A stretch of DNA of 24,673 nt from Kitasatospora phosalacinea (GTDB taxonomy: Bacteria; Actinomycetota; Actinomycetes; Streptomycetales; Streptomycetaceae): positions 1 to 24,673 of the forward strand of contig NZ_JNYE01000113.1 of assembly GCF_000717185.1 (NCBI RefSeq). The letters are read 5' to 3'. How positions within the stretch are numbered: position 1 is the stretch's first letter; every line of letters begins with the position of its first letter. The notes under the pieces were generated by a model, which saw nothing but the letters and a program-made list of their open reading frames with translations, was not told where the DNA came from and searched no databases. Both the position numbers and the translations under genes were made by a program. Below are positions 18,624-24,673 of this stretch, piece by piece.

Positions 18624-19307
18624 GTGAACGGGACCAACGGAGACAGCGCCGGCCATCGGCAGCCCCCGCGCCGCAGCGGGGGCAAGGGCGGCGGCCGGGT
18701 GCGGATGACCGGCAAGCAGCGCCGCGAGCAGCTGCTGGAGATCGGCCGGGCGGTCTTCGCCGAACGCGGCTACGACGGCACCTCGGTCGAGGAGATCGCC
18801 GAACGCGCCGGGGTCTCCAAGCCCGTCGTGTACGAGCACTTCGGCGGCAAGGAGGGCCTGTACGCGGTGGTCGTCGACCGCGAGATGCAGCTGCTGCTCG
18901 ACATGGTCACCGGCGCGCTCACCGGCGGGCACTCCCGCGAGCTGCTGGAGCAGGCCGCGTTCGCGCTGATGGACTACATCGACACCTCCACCGACGGCTT
19001 CAAGATCCTCGTCCGGGACTCGCCGGTGGCCCAGTCGACCGGCTCGTTCGCCTCGCTGATCGGCGACATCGCCACCCAGGTCGAGGACATCCTCGGGCTG
19101 GAGTTCAAGTCCCGGGGCTTCGACGCCAGGCTGGCGCCGATGTACTCGCAGATGCTGGTCGGCATGGTGGCGCTGACCGGCCAGTGGTGGCTGGAGGTGC
19201 GCAAGCCCGCCAAGGCGGAGGTCGCCGCCCACCTGGTCAACCTCGCCTGGCACGGCCTGGAGGGCCTGGAGCGGCACCCCAAGCTGGTCGGCGAGCGCAA
19301 GAACTGA
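18624..19307 (+). CDS. TetR-family transcriptional regulator, likely of the desaturase
   Basis: 227 residues from GTG 18624. The N-terminal HTH reads GTSVEEIAERAGVSKPVVYEHFGGKEGLYAVV, a classic TetR DNA-binding domain, and a helical ligand domain follows (LLEQAAFALMDYI, then GQWWLEVRKPAKAEVAAHLVNLAWHGLEGL). A basic, Gly-rich arm (RRSGGKGGGRVR) precedes the HTH. The start is uncertain: GGAGG abuts the GTG with no spacer, and ATG 18706 is possible but would cut the arm. The ligand may be an acyl-CoA, as for related desaturase regulators; this is inference. It lies 26 bases after the desaturase and 57 before a DMT-type membrane protein. Confidence 0.88.
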   Translation: MNGTNGDSAGHRQPPRRSGGKGGGRVRMTGKQRREQLLEIGRAVFAERGYDGTSVEEIAERAGVSKPVVYEHFGGKEGLYAVVVDREMQLLLDMVTGALTGGHSRELLEQAAFALMDYIDTSTDGFKILVRDSPVAQSTGSFASLIGDIATQVEDILGLEFKSRGFDARLAPMYSQMLVGMVALTGQWWLEVRKPAKAEVAAHLVNLAWHGLEGLERHPKLVGERKN

Positions 19308-19364
19308 CATCGACCGGCCCGATCCCGTACCGGGGCCCCGGGCCGCCCCGCGACAGGAGCGCCC

Positions 19365-20216
19365 GTGGCGGTCTTCCTGCTGGCCCTGGGCGCCGCCTGC
19401 TGCCTGGGCGCCGGATTCGTCCTGCAGCAGCACGCCGCCCAGCGCGCCCCCAGCGGCGACCTGCTGCGCTGGCGGCTGCTGCTCGACCTGCTGCGGATGC
19501 CCGACTGGCTGCTCGGCATCGCCTTCATGATCGGCGGCCAGGCGCTCTCCGCGCTGGCCCTCAGCCAGGGCGAAGTCGCCCTGGTCGAACCGCTGCTGGC
19601 CACCAACCTGGTCTGGGCGATGCTGCTGGCCCGCCGGATCACCGGCACCCGGCTGGGCCGCCCCGGCTGGATCGGCGTCGCCCTGATCGCCCTCGGCGTC
19701 ACCGCGTTCATCGCCGCCGGGCAGCCCCGGGGCGGCGGCCCCGGGGCCGGGCCGCTGCGGTACTGGCTGGTGTTCGGGATCGTCTCCGGCCTGGCCCTGC
19801 TGCTGGTCGCGGTGGCCCGCCGGCTGCCGCTGTTCGAGGAGGCCACCCTGCTGGCGCTGGCCGCCGGGCTGCTCTACGGCCTGCAGGACGCGCTCACCCG
19901 CAGCACCTTCGACCGGATCGACCAGGACGGGGCCGCGGCCGCGCTGGTCTCCTGGCCGCCGTACACCGTCGTCGGGCTCGGCGTGATCGGCCTGCTGCTG
20001 GTGCAGTCCGCGTTCGAGGCGGCGCCGCTGCGGATGTCGCTGCCCGCCCTGACCGCGGCCCAGCCGCTGGCCGGGATCGCCTGCGCGGTCGGCTTCCTCG
20101 GCGACCGGCTGCGGGTCACCCCGGGGGCGCTGGCCTGGCAGAGCGCCGGGCTGGCCGCGATCGTGGTCGGCGTGGTGGTGCTGGGGCGCCACCCGGCGCT
20201 GCCCGGCGCCAAGTGA
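19365..20216 (+). CDS. DMT/EamA-like multi-spanning membrane protein
   Basis: 283 residues with about nine to ten hydrophobic helices spread over the whole length. It begins AVFLLALGAACCLGAGFVLQQHAAQ and has the drug/metabolite-transporter signatures GQALSALALSQGEVALVEPLLATNLVWAMLLARRI and, in the second half, LPALTAAQPLAGIACAVGFLGDRL. The two similar halves fit a DMT transporter fold. The substrate is unknown. GTG 19365 has AGGAG 6 bases upstream. It follows the TetR gene by 57 bases and may be in the same transcript. It converges on tam with only 7 bases between the stops. Confidence 0.82.
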   Translation: MAVFLLALGAACCLGAGFVLQQHAAQRAPSGDLLRWRLLLDLLRMPDWLLGIAFMIGGQALSALALSQGEVALVEPLLATNLVWAMLLARRITGTRLGRPGWIGVALIALGVTAFIAAGQPRGGGPGAGPLRYWLVFGIVSGLALLLVAVARRLPLFEEATLLALAAGLLYGLQDALTRSTFDRIDQDGAAAALVSWPPYTVVGLGVIGLLLVQSAFEAAPLRMSLPALTAAQPLAGIACAVGFLGDRLRVTPGALAWQSAGLAAIVVGVVVLGRHPALPGAK

Positions 20217-20223
20217 GGCCGCG

Positions 20224-21021
20224 TCAGCCCTTCACGGCGACGGCGAAGACCCGGCGGAACGGGAACAGCGTGCCGTGCCCGGTCGCCGGGTACGCCGCGC
20301 GCAGCAGCGCCCCGTACTCGGCCAGGAACGCGGCCCGCTCCGCCGCGTCCGGCAGCAGGTCCAGCACCGGGCGCAGGGTGGAGCCCCTGACCCACTCCAG
20401 CACCGGGTCGGGGCCCGGCAGCACCATCGTGTACGTGCTCTCCCAGACGTCCGCGGTGCAGCCCGCGGCCAGCAGCGTCCGCGCGTAGCGCTCCGGCTCG
20501 TGGCAGGAGGCGTCCGGGCGGGCGGTGCCGAGGCGCTCGCGCCAGTGCGGGGCGCGGCGCAGCTCGGCGAGCAGGGTGTGGCTGGGGGCGGCGAAGTTGC
20601 CGGGCAGCTGGAAGGCGATCACCCCGCCGGGGCGCAGCGCGGCCGCCCAGCGCGGCAGCAGCTCCAGGTGGTCGGCGGTATCGGTGTCCATCCAGTGCAG
20701 GGCGGCGTTGGAGGCGATCAGGTCGGGCCGCTCGGGCGCCGGGTCGTACCGCGTGACGTCCTGCTCCCGGTACGCGGCGGTGGGTTCGCCGTCCTGCCCG
20801 CGGGCCCTCGCCAGCAGTTCGGGCGAGGAGTCCAGGCCGAGCAGCCGGGCGTCCGGCCAGCGGCGGCGCAGCGCGGCGGTGGAGTTGCCCGGGCCGCAGC
20901 CGAGGTCGAGCACGGTGGGGGCGGGCGGCAGCTCCGGGACGCGGGCGAGCAGGTCGGCGAAGGGGCGGCTCCGCAGGTCGGCGTAGCGGAGGTACTGGTC
21001 GGCGTCCCAGTGGGCGGGCAT
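20224..21021 (-). CDS. tam: Trans-aconitate 2-methyltransferase
   Basis: 265-residue SAM-dependent methyltransferase. It begins HWDADQYLRYADLRSRPFADLLARVPE, the characteristic Tam N-terminus. The SAM motif VLDLGCGPGNST is at about 37-48, NAALHWM follows near 109, and there is a PGNFAAPSH segment. Tam methylates trans-aconitate, an aconitase inhibitor formed from cis-aconitate, and so protects the TCA cycle. ATG 21021 has GGGAG 8 bases upstream. It diverges from a MarR regulator across two palindromic operators. From memory, the same pair in S. coelicolor is tam/tamR, controlled by TamR in response to citrate-type ligands under oxidative stress. Confidence 0.93.
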   Translation of the reverse strand: MPAHWDADQYLRYADLRSRPFADLLARVPELPPAPTVLDLGCGPGNSTAALRRRWPDARLLGLDSSPELLARARGQDGEPTAAYREQDVTRYDPAPERPDLIASNAALHWMDTDTADHLELLPRWAAALRPGGVIAFQLPGNFAAPSHTLLAELRRAPHWRERLGTARPDASCHEPERYARTLLAAGCTADVWESTYTMVLPGPDPVLEWVRGSTLRPVLDLLPDAAERAAFLAEYGALLRAAYPATGHGTLFPFRRVFAVAVKG

Positions 21022-21038
21022 GGCGCGGCTCCCGAAAG

Positions 21039-21056
21039 TATCTCGACGTCAAGATA
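21039..21056. promoter_or_regulatory. TamR operator 1
   Basis: TATCTCGACGTCAAGATA is an 18-base palindrome with one mismatched pair. It lies 18 bases upstream of the tam start codon, where binding would block tam transcription or its early leader. Confidence 0.75.
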
Positions 21057-21085
21057 TCTCTGTGACGACGAGAGTTCCTTTGTTA

Positions 21086-21103
21086 TCTCTTGATGTCAAG
21101 AGA
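21086..21103. promoter_or_regulatory. TamR operator 2
   Basis: TCTCTTGA-TG-TCAAGAGA is an 18-base site with perfect 8-base arms. Its centre is 47 bases from operator 1, and it ends one base before the presumed -35 of tamR. Confidence 0.75.
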
Positions 21104-21104
21104 C

Positions 21105-21132
21105 TTCACATCGACACACCCCCCGATACACT
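21105..21132 (+). promoter_or_regulatory. Probable leaderless promoter of tamR
   Basis: TTCACA (21105-21110) and TACACT (21127-21132) are 16 bases apart. The ATG at 21140 starts 7 bases after the -10 and has no ribosome site, so the mRNA is probably leaderless. Confidence 0.55.
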
Positions 21133-21139
21133 GATCGTC

Positions 21140-21634
21140 ATGGAGGACGAGGTCGACCGCCTGGTCGCAGCATGGCGCCGAGAGCGCCCCGACCTCGACG
21201 TGGAACCGCTTGAGGTCCTCAGTCGGGTGAGTCGCCTCGCCCGCCACCTCGACCGCGCCCGCCGCACCGCCTTCGCCGAGCACGGCCTCGAACCCTGGGA
21301 GTTCGATGTCCTCACCGCCCTGCGCCGGGCCGGCTCCCCCTACCAGCTCTCCCCCGGGCAGCTCCTCACCCAGACCCTGGTCACCTCCGGCACCATGACC
21401 AACCGGATCGACCGCCTCACCGCCAAGGGCCTGGTCGTCCGCCTCCCCGACCCCGACGACCGCCGCGGCGTCCTGGTCCGCCTCACCGAGGCCGGCCGCG
21501 ACCGGGCCGACCAGGCCCTGGCCGGCCTCCTCTCCCACGAGCGCGAGATCCTCGCCCAGCTCGCCCCCGCCCAGCAGACCGAACTCGCCGCCCTGCTCCG
21601 CAGCCTGGTGGCCCCCTTCGACCGCAGCAGCTAG
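21140..21634 (+). CDS. tamR: MarR-family regulator TamR
   Basis: 164-residue winged-helix regulator. The N-terminal helix (EDEVDRLVAAWRRERPDLDVEPLEVLSRVSRLARHLD) is extended, as in the PecS/TamR branch of MarR. The DNA-binding segment is LSPGQLLTQTLVTSGTMTNRIDRLTAKGLV and the wing is RLPDPDDRRGVLVRLTEAGR. It diverges from tam with two palindromes in between, the known TamR arrangement. By analogy it represses both genes and is released by citrate, cis- or trans-aconitate. ATG 21140 is taken because a -10 lies 7 bases before it and no better start fits the family. It is convergent with the sugar-nucleotide dehydratase gene. Confidence 0.92.
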   Translation: MEDEVDRLVAAWRRERPDLDVEPLEVLSRVSRLARHLDRARRTAFAEHGLEPWEFDVLTALRRAGSPYQLSPGQLLTQTLVTSGTMTNRIDRLTAKGLVVRLPDPDDRRGVLVRLTEAGRDRADQALAGLLSHEREILAQLAPAQQTELAALLRSLVAPFDRSS

Positions 21635-21656
21635 GCCCTGTCCGCCATCAGGGGCC
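21634..21656. terminator. Short hairpin between convergent tamR and dehydratase genes
   Basis: GGCCCTG (21634-21640) and CAGGGGCC (21649-21656) pair with one bulged G around an 8-base loop. It spans the whole gap between the two stop codons and could end transcription in both directions. Confidence 0.5.
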
Positions 21657-21657
21657 G

Positions 21658-23199
21658 CTAGAAGCCGTCCGGGTACGGGGTGGCCAGGGCCGGGGTCTTG
21701 GTGTGGGCGGTCTGGTAGCCGGGCAGCAGCGCCGCCAGGCGGTCGCGGACCTCGGGGTCGGAGTTGACGGTGGCCGCGCCGTAGAGGCCGGTGAGGCCGC
21801 CGGCCAGGTCCTCGGGGACGGTGGCGTGGTCGGCGACGGTGGCGAAGATCCGGGGGTGGGCGGTGGGGAGGCGCTCCTCGTTGTCGGAGAACAGGGCCTC
21901 GTTGAGCTTCTCCCCCGCCCGCAGGCCGGTGTAGCGGATCTCCACCTCGTCCGCGCCCAACTGCACCTGCTCGGCGAAGTTGTGGACCAGGTCGACGATC
22001 CGGACCGGCTCGCCCATGTCGAGGACGAACACCTCCCCGCCCTCGGCCATCCGCCCGGCCTCCAGGACCAGGCCGACGGCCTCCTCGATGGTCATGAAGA
22101 AGCGGGTGACGTCGGGGTGGGTGACCGTCACCGGGCCGCCGCTGCGCAACTGCTCCTCCAGCACCGACAGCAGCGAGCCGCGCGAGCCGAGGACGTTGCC
22201 GAAGCGGACGGCGGTGAAGACGCCGGTGCCCAGGTTGCGGGCGTCGCGGGCGTTGGCCTGGACGATCAGCTCGGCCAGCCGCTTGCTCGCGCCGAGCACC
22301 GAGGTCGGGTCGGCGGCCTTGTCGGTGGAGATCAGGACGAAGCGTTCGACACCGGTGGCGAGCGCCGCCTCGACCAGGTGGTCGGTGCCCAGCACGTTGG
22401 ACTTCACCGCCTCGCTGGGGTGGCGCTCCAGCAGCGGGAGGTGCTTGTGCGCGGCGGCGTGGAAGACCACGTCGGGGCGCAGGTCGCGGAAGATCTGCTG
22501 GATGCGGGGGCGGTCCCGGATGTCGGCGATCACCAGGGACTCGTCGGTGAGCAGCGCCTCGCCCCAGATGTCGAGCTGGAGCCGGTGCAGGTTGGACTCG
22601 TCGTGGTCGAGCATGTAGAGCGCGGCGGGCCCGAACGCCTGGACCTGCCGGCACAGTTCGCTGCCGATCGAACCACCGGCGCCGGTGACCAGGACGCGGC
22701 GGCCCTCGATGACGGTGCGGACGTCCGAGGAGGCCACGTGGACCTCGTGCCGGCCGATCAGCCGGTTGACGTCCAGGGTGCGCATGTCCGAGCCGACCAC
22801 CTCGCGGCGCAGCGCGGACAGGAAGGACGGCAGGTAGCGGACGGCCGCGCCGGCCGCGGCCGCGGCGGTGGCGAGGGCGCGCACCCGCTGGTGCGGGAGG
22901 CCGGGGATGGCGAGGACCACCACCTGGGCGTCGTGGGCGAGGGCCAGGTCGGTGAGGTCGGCGAGCGGGCCGAGGACGGGGCTGCCGGAGACGTGCAGCC
23001 CGGCCTTGGCCGGATCGTCGTCCAGGACGCCGACCGGATGGAGGCCGAAGGCCGGGGTCCGGTCCAGGTCGCGGACCAGCGCGGTCCCGGCGGCGCCGGC
23101 CCCGACGACCAGGGTGCGCAGGCCGGTCGAACCGGCCCGCTGGACGGGCAGCGGGGTGCGGTCCCGGTGCGGGCGTGCGGCAGTGGGGTGCGGCGACAT
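21658..23199 (-). CDS. CapD/WbpM-like NDP-sugar 4,6-dehydratase, soluble form
   Basis: 513 residues with two nucleotide-binding domains. The N-terminal one (LVVGAGAAGTALVRDLDRTP, 30-49, with VGVLDDDPAKAG) is the CoA-binding-like domain. The catalytic SDR domain starts at about 165 with VTGAGGSIGSELCRQ (GxxGxxG 173-179). STDKA (291-295) and LGASK (302-306) form the active site; this family uses Met or Leu in place of the usual SDR tyrosine. HAAAHKHLPLLE and YTGLRAGEKLNE are further family signatures. WbpM/CapD proteins usually carry N-terminal transmembrane helices; none is present here. The likely reaction is UDP-GlcNAc to a 4-keto-6-deoxy sugar, which could feed aminosugar synthesis. ATG 23199 has GGAGG 5 bases upstream. 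A response regulator gene lies 57 bases upstream on the same strand. Confidence 0.9.
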   Translation of the reverse strand: MSPHPTAARPHRDRTPLPVQRAGSTGLRTLVVGAGAAGTALVRDLDRTPAFGLHPVGVLDDDPAKAGLHVSGSPVLGPLADLTDLALAHDAQVVVLAIPGLPHQRVRALATAAAAAGAAVRYLPSFLSALRREVVGSDMRTLDVNRLIGRHEVHVASSDVRTVIEGRRVLVTGAGGSIGSELCRQVQAFGPAALYMLDHDESNLHRLQLDIWGEALLTDESLVIADIRDRPRIQQIFRDLRPDVVFHAAAHKHLPLLERHPSEAVKSNVLGTDHLVEAALATGVERFVLISTDKAADPTSVLGASKRLAELIVQANARDARNLGTGVFTAVRFGNVLGSRGSLLSVLEEQLRSGGPVTVTHPDVTRFFMTIEEAVGLVLEAGRMAEGGEVFVLDMGEPVRIVDLVHNFAEQVQLGADEVEIRYTGLRAGEKLNEALFSDNEERLPTAHPRIFATVADHATVPEDLAGGLTGLYGAATVNSDPEVRDRLAALLPGYQTAHTKTPALATPYPDGF

Positions 23200-23256
23200 C
23201 TGACCTCCGGTCTACCTGACTCGCGGAGTGGAACGTGCGGAAGGGCGCGGGCTCGT

Positions 23257-24102
23257 TCAGCCCGGGCCGGGGCCTGCGGCAGAGGCGACGGTCGGCGGAG
23301 TGACGGGGGCGACGGCCGGTGCCGGGGCCGGGACGGGGGCGGCGGGCGGTTCCAGGGGCGCGATCCCGGCCCGGCGGGCGACCGCGACCGCCGCGAGCGT
23401 GGAGTGCACCCCCAGCTTGCCCAGGACGTTCTGCATGTGGGTGCGGACGGTGTGCGGGGAGAGGAACAGCCGCTCCGCGACGGCCTGCCGGCCGAGACCG
23501 GCCACCATGCAGCGCAGCACCTCCTCCTCGCGGGGGGTGAGCGCGGCGACCAGCCGCTCGCTCTCCGAACGGTCCCGGCGGGCCGAGGTCAGCTCGCGGA
23601 CCACGCCGGTGAGCAGCGCGGGCGGCAGGTGCGTCTCGTCGCGCCGGACGCCGCGCACCACCGTCATCAGCGCACCGAGCGAACTCTCGCGCGCCACCCA
23701 GCCGTTGGCCCCGGCCTGGAGGGCGCGGGCGGCACGCTGCGGGTCGTCCGCGGCGGCCAGCAGGACGGCCCGCAGCTGCGGGTGGGCCCGCCGGATCCGG
23801 GCCACCAGGGCGATCCCGTCGGTCAGCGGCTGCTGCCCGCCGGGAGGCTGCGGGGCGCGCCGGGGCGCCGGTAACGCGGCCGGGCCGCGGGGCGGCGGCA
23901 CCGGCACGACGCCCAGGTCGACGTCGACCAGCACCACGTCGTACGGGCGGTGCTCACCCACCGCCCGCTCCAGTGCCCGTTCGGCCGCCGCCGCGCTGCC
24001 CGCCGCCCCGACGTCCACGTCGGGTTCGGCGGCCAGTGCCGTGGCGAGCGCCTCGGCGAAGATCCGGTGGCCGTCGACCACCAGGACGCGTGTACGCCCC
24101 AT
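23257..24102 (-). CDS. LuxR/NarL-family response regulator with atypical receiver
   Basis: 281 residues. The receiver domain begins RVLVVDGHRIFAEAL, and the phosphoacceptor candidate is D60 in VVLVDVDL. A Pro/Ala/Arg-rich insert of about 30 residues (64-93) follows directly, before DGIALVARIRR resumes. The normal switch Thr/Ser is Ala (LLAAADDP) and the conserved Lys is Arg138 (GWVARES), so classical phosphorylation is doubtful. The C-terminal LuxR HTH is intact (LTPREEEVLRCMVAGL, then LSPHTVRTHMQNVLGKLGV). A Pro/Ala-rich tail of about 30 residues ends the protein. ATG 24102 has AAGGA 5 bases upstream. No kinase is adjacent. It precedes the CapD-like gene and may control it. Confidence 0.88.
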   Translation of the reverse strand: MGRTRVLVVDGHRIFAEALATALAAEPDVDVGAAGSAAAAERALERAVGEHRPYDVVLVDVDLGVVPVPPPRGPAALPAPRRAPQPPGGQQPLTDGIALVARIRRAHPQLRAVLLAAADDPQRAARALQAGANGWVARESSLGALMTVVRGVRRDETHLPPALLTGVVRELTSARRDRSESERLVAALTPREEEVLRCMVAGLGRQAVAERLFLSPHTVRTHMQNVLGKLGVHSTLAAVAVARRAGIAPLEPPAAPVPAPAPAVAPVTPPTVASAAGPGPG

Positions 24103-24195
24103 CCGTCCTTGCCCCCCTGCTCGTGGCCCGACCCCCACCGGTCCGCACTCAGCCTACGGGCGCGTGCCAGTGCGGCGTGGGGGTTTGGTGAAGTT

Positions 24196-24207
24196 CCTGT
24201 ACACAGG
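24196..24207. promoter_or_regulatory. Short palindrome upstream of the response regulator
   Basis: CCTGT-AC-ACAGG lies in the 143-base gap between the response regulator start and the galE remnant. A TAGGCT -10-like hexamer on the minus strand lies nearby (about 24154-24159) but without a clear -35. Possible operator or autoregulation site; weak evidence. Confidence 0.3.
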
Positions 24208-24245
24208 GTCTTCGGGGTGGTGATCGGGCCCGGGAGGGGTGCTGG

Positions 24246-24673
24246 TCAGGCGCGGTGGGCGAGGGTGAACTCCCAGGCGTCGGCGACGATCCGGTCGAGT
24301 TCGGGGCGCTTGGGGACCCAGCCCAGCGCGTCGCGGTCGCCCCGTAGGCGTTGGTCGGCGAGGTCCGCGCGCTCTCCTTGATCGGCACCTCCTCCGGCTC
24401 CCCGTACACCGCCGCCGTCGAGGAGAACACCAGCGTGCCGACCCCCGCCTTGCGCATCGCCGACACCAGCTCCAGCGAACCGGCCACGTTGTTGCGCCAG
24501 TACTTCTCCGGGTCCGCCACCGACTCGCCCACCTGCGAGGACGCCGCGAAGTGCAGCACCGCCGCGAACGAGGAGTCCAGCACCTCGCCCGCGTCCTGGA
24601 TCCGGCCCCGCACGAACTCCGCACCCTCCGGCACACCCGCCGCGAACCCGGTCGACAGGTCGTCCAGCACGGT
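24246..24673 (-). pseudogene. galE: UDP-glucose 4-epimerase remnant with internal deletion and frameshift
   Basis: From the right edge the minus strand reads TVLDDLSTGFAAGVPEGAEF, VLHFAASSQVGESVADPEKYWRNNV, FSSTAAVYGEPEEVPI and SPTNAYGAT, the N-terminal half of GalE up to the active-site YxxxK. The lysine is lost: after YGAT the frame runs into unrelated sequence. In the next frame GDRDALGWVPKRPELDRIVADAWEF appears, ending at TGA (24246-24248), which is the normal GalE C-terminus. About 145 residues between these points are missing and the frame is shifted. The start lies outside the window. The gene is probably dead unless this is an assembly error. Confidence 0.85.

Noticed and set aside
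18613..18627. Mini-ORF ATG ATG GAG GGG TGA overlapping the TetR start
   Set aside because: Possible coupling peptide of four codons, but it has no ribosome site of its own and may be chance.
23257..24102. Response regulator as partner of the kinase at 8297-9568
   Set aside because: The genes are about 15 kb apart and the receiver lacks the normal Lys and Thr/Ser, so pairing cannot be supported.

Overview
The window is very GC-rich DNA from a filamentous actinomycete, most likely Streptomycetaceae (Streptomyces or Kitasatospora). Codon third positions are almost all G or C, starts are often GTG, ribosome sites are GAGGAG-like, and the encoded tRNA has no CCA. From memory, the block ppc - pth - rplY - prs - glmU - tRNA-Gln - desaturase/TetR - tam/tamR - gal also occurs in Streptomyces coelicolor. 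No plasmid, phage, insertion sequence or CRISPR feature was seen.

Left part (1-8260): two sets of genes from the SUKH polymorphic-toxin/immunity world flank a nucleotide-sugar cassette. On the minus strand lie a proline-rich protein cut by the window edge and a protein that joins a WHH-type HNH nuclease domain to a SUKH (SMI1/KNR4) domain. Upstream of them, also on the minus strand, are four translationally coupled or closely spaced sugar genes: a Gfo/Idh/MocA dehydrogenase, an SDR epimerase and two DegT-type aminotransferases. Divergent from these, on the plus strand, are a YwqJ-type deaminase and a SUKH-3 protein. The first 86 bases include an extreme poly-G tract (54 G in a row).

Middle (8297-17405): a NarL-type sensor kinase without a partner diverges from ppc (phosphoenolpyruvate carboxylase). 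A strong hairpin separates ppc from a convergent small secreted protein with a sortase-like tail. Then come pth, rplY, prs and glmU on the minus strand, with hairpins separating most of the units, and a tRNA-Gln(UUG) upstream of glmU. These are housekeeping genes for carbon anaplerosis, translation, PRPP supply and UDP-GlcNAc synthesis.

Right part (17548-24673): a membrane acyl desaturase with a palindromic operator is followed by its probable TetR regulator and a DMT-type membrane protein. Trans-aconitate methyltransferase (tam) diverges from its MarR regulator (tamR) across two 18-bp palindromes. A soluble CapD/WbpM-like sugar-nucleotide dehydratase sits next to an atypical LuxR-family response regulator. 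The window ends in a galE remnant with an internal, frame-shifting deletion that removes the catalytic lysine.

The points most worth following are the toxin-immunity fusion and the way the SUKH loci bracket the sugar cassette, the broken galE, the degenerate response regulator with a proline-rich insert at its phosphoacceptor loop, and several clear palindromes in promoters (ppc, desaturase, tam/tamR). All calls rest on reading the sequence and on recalled family knowledge; no database search was made.
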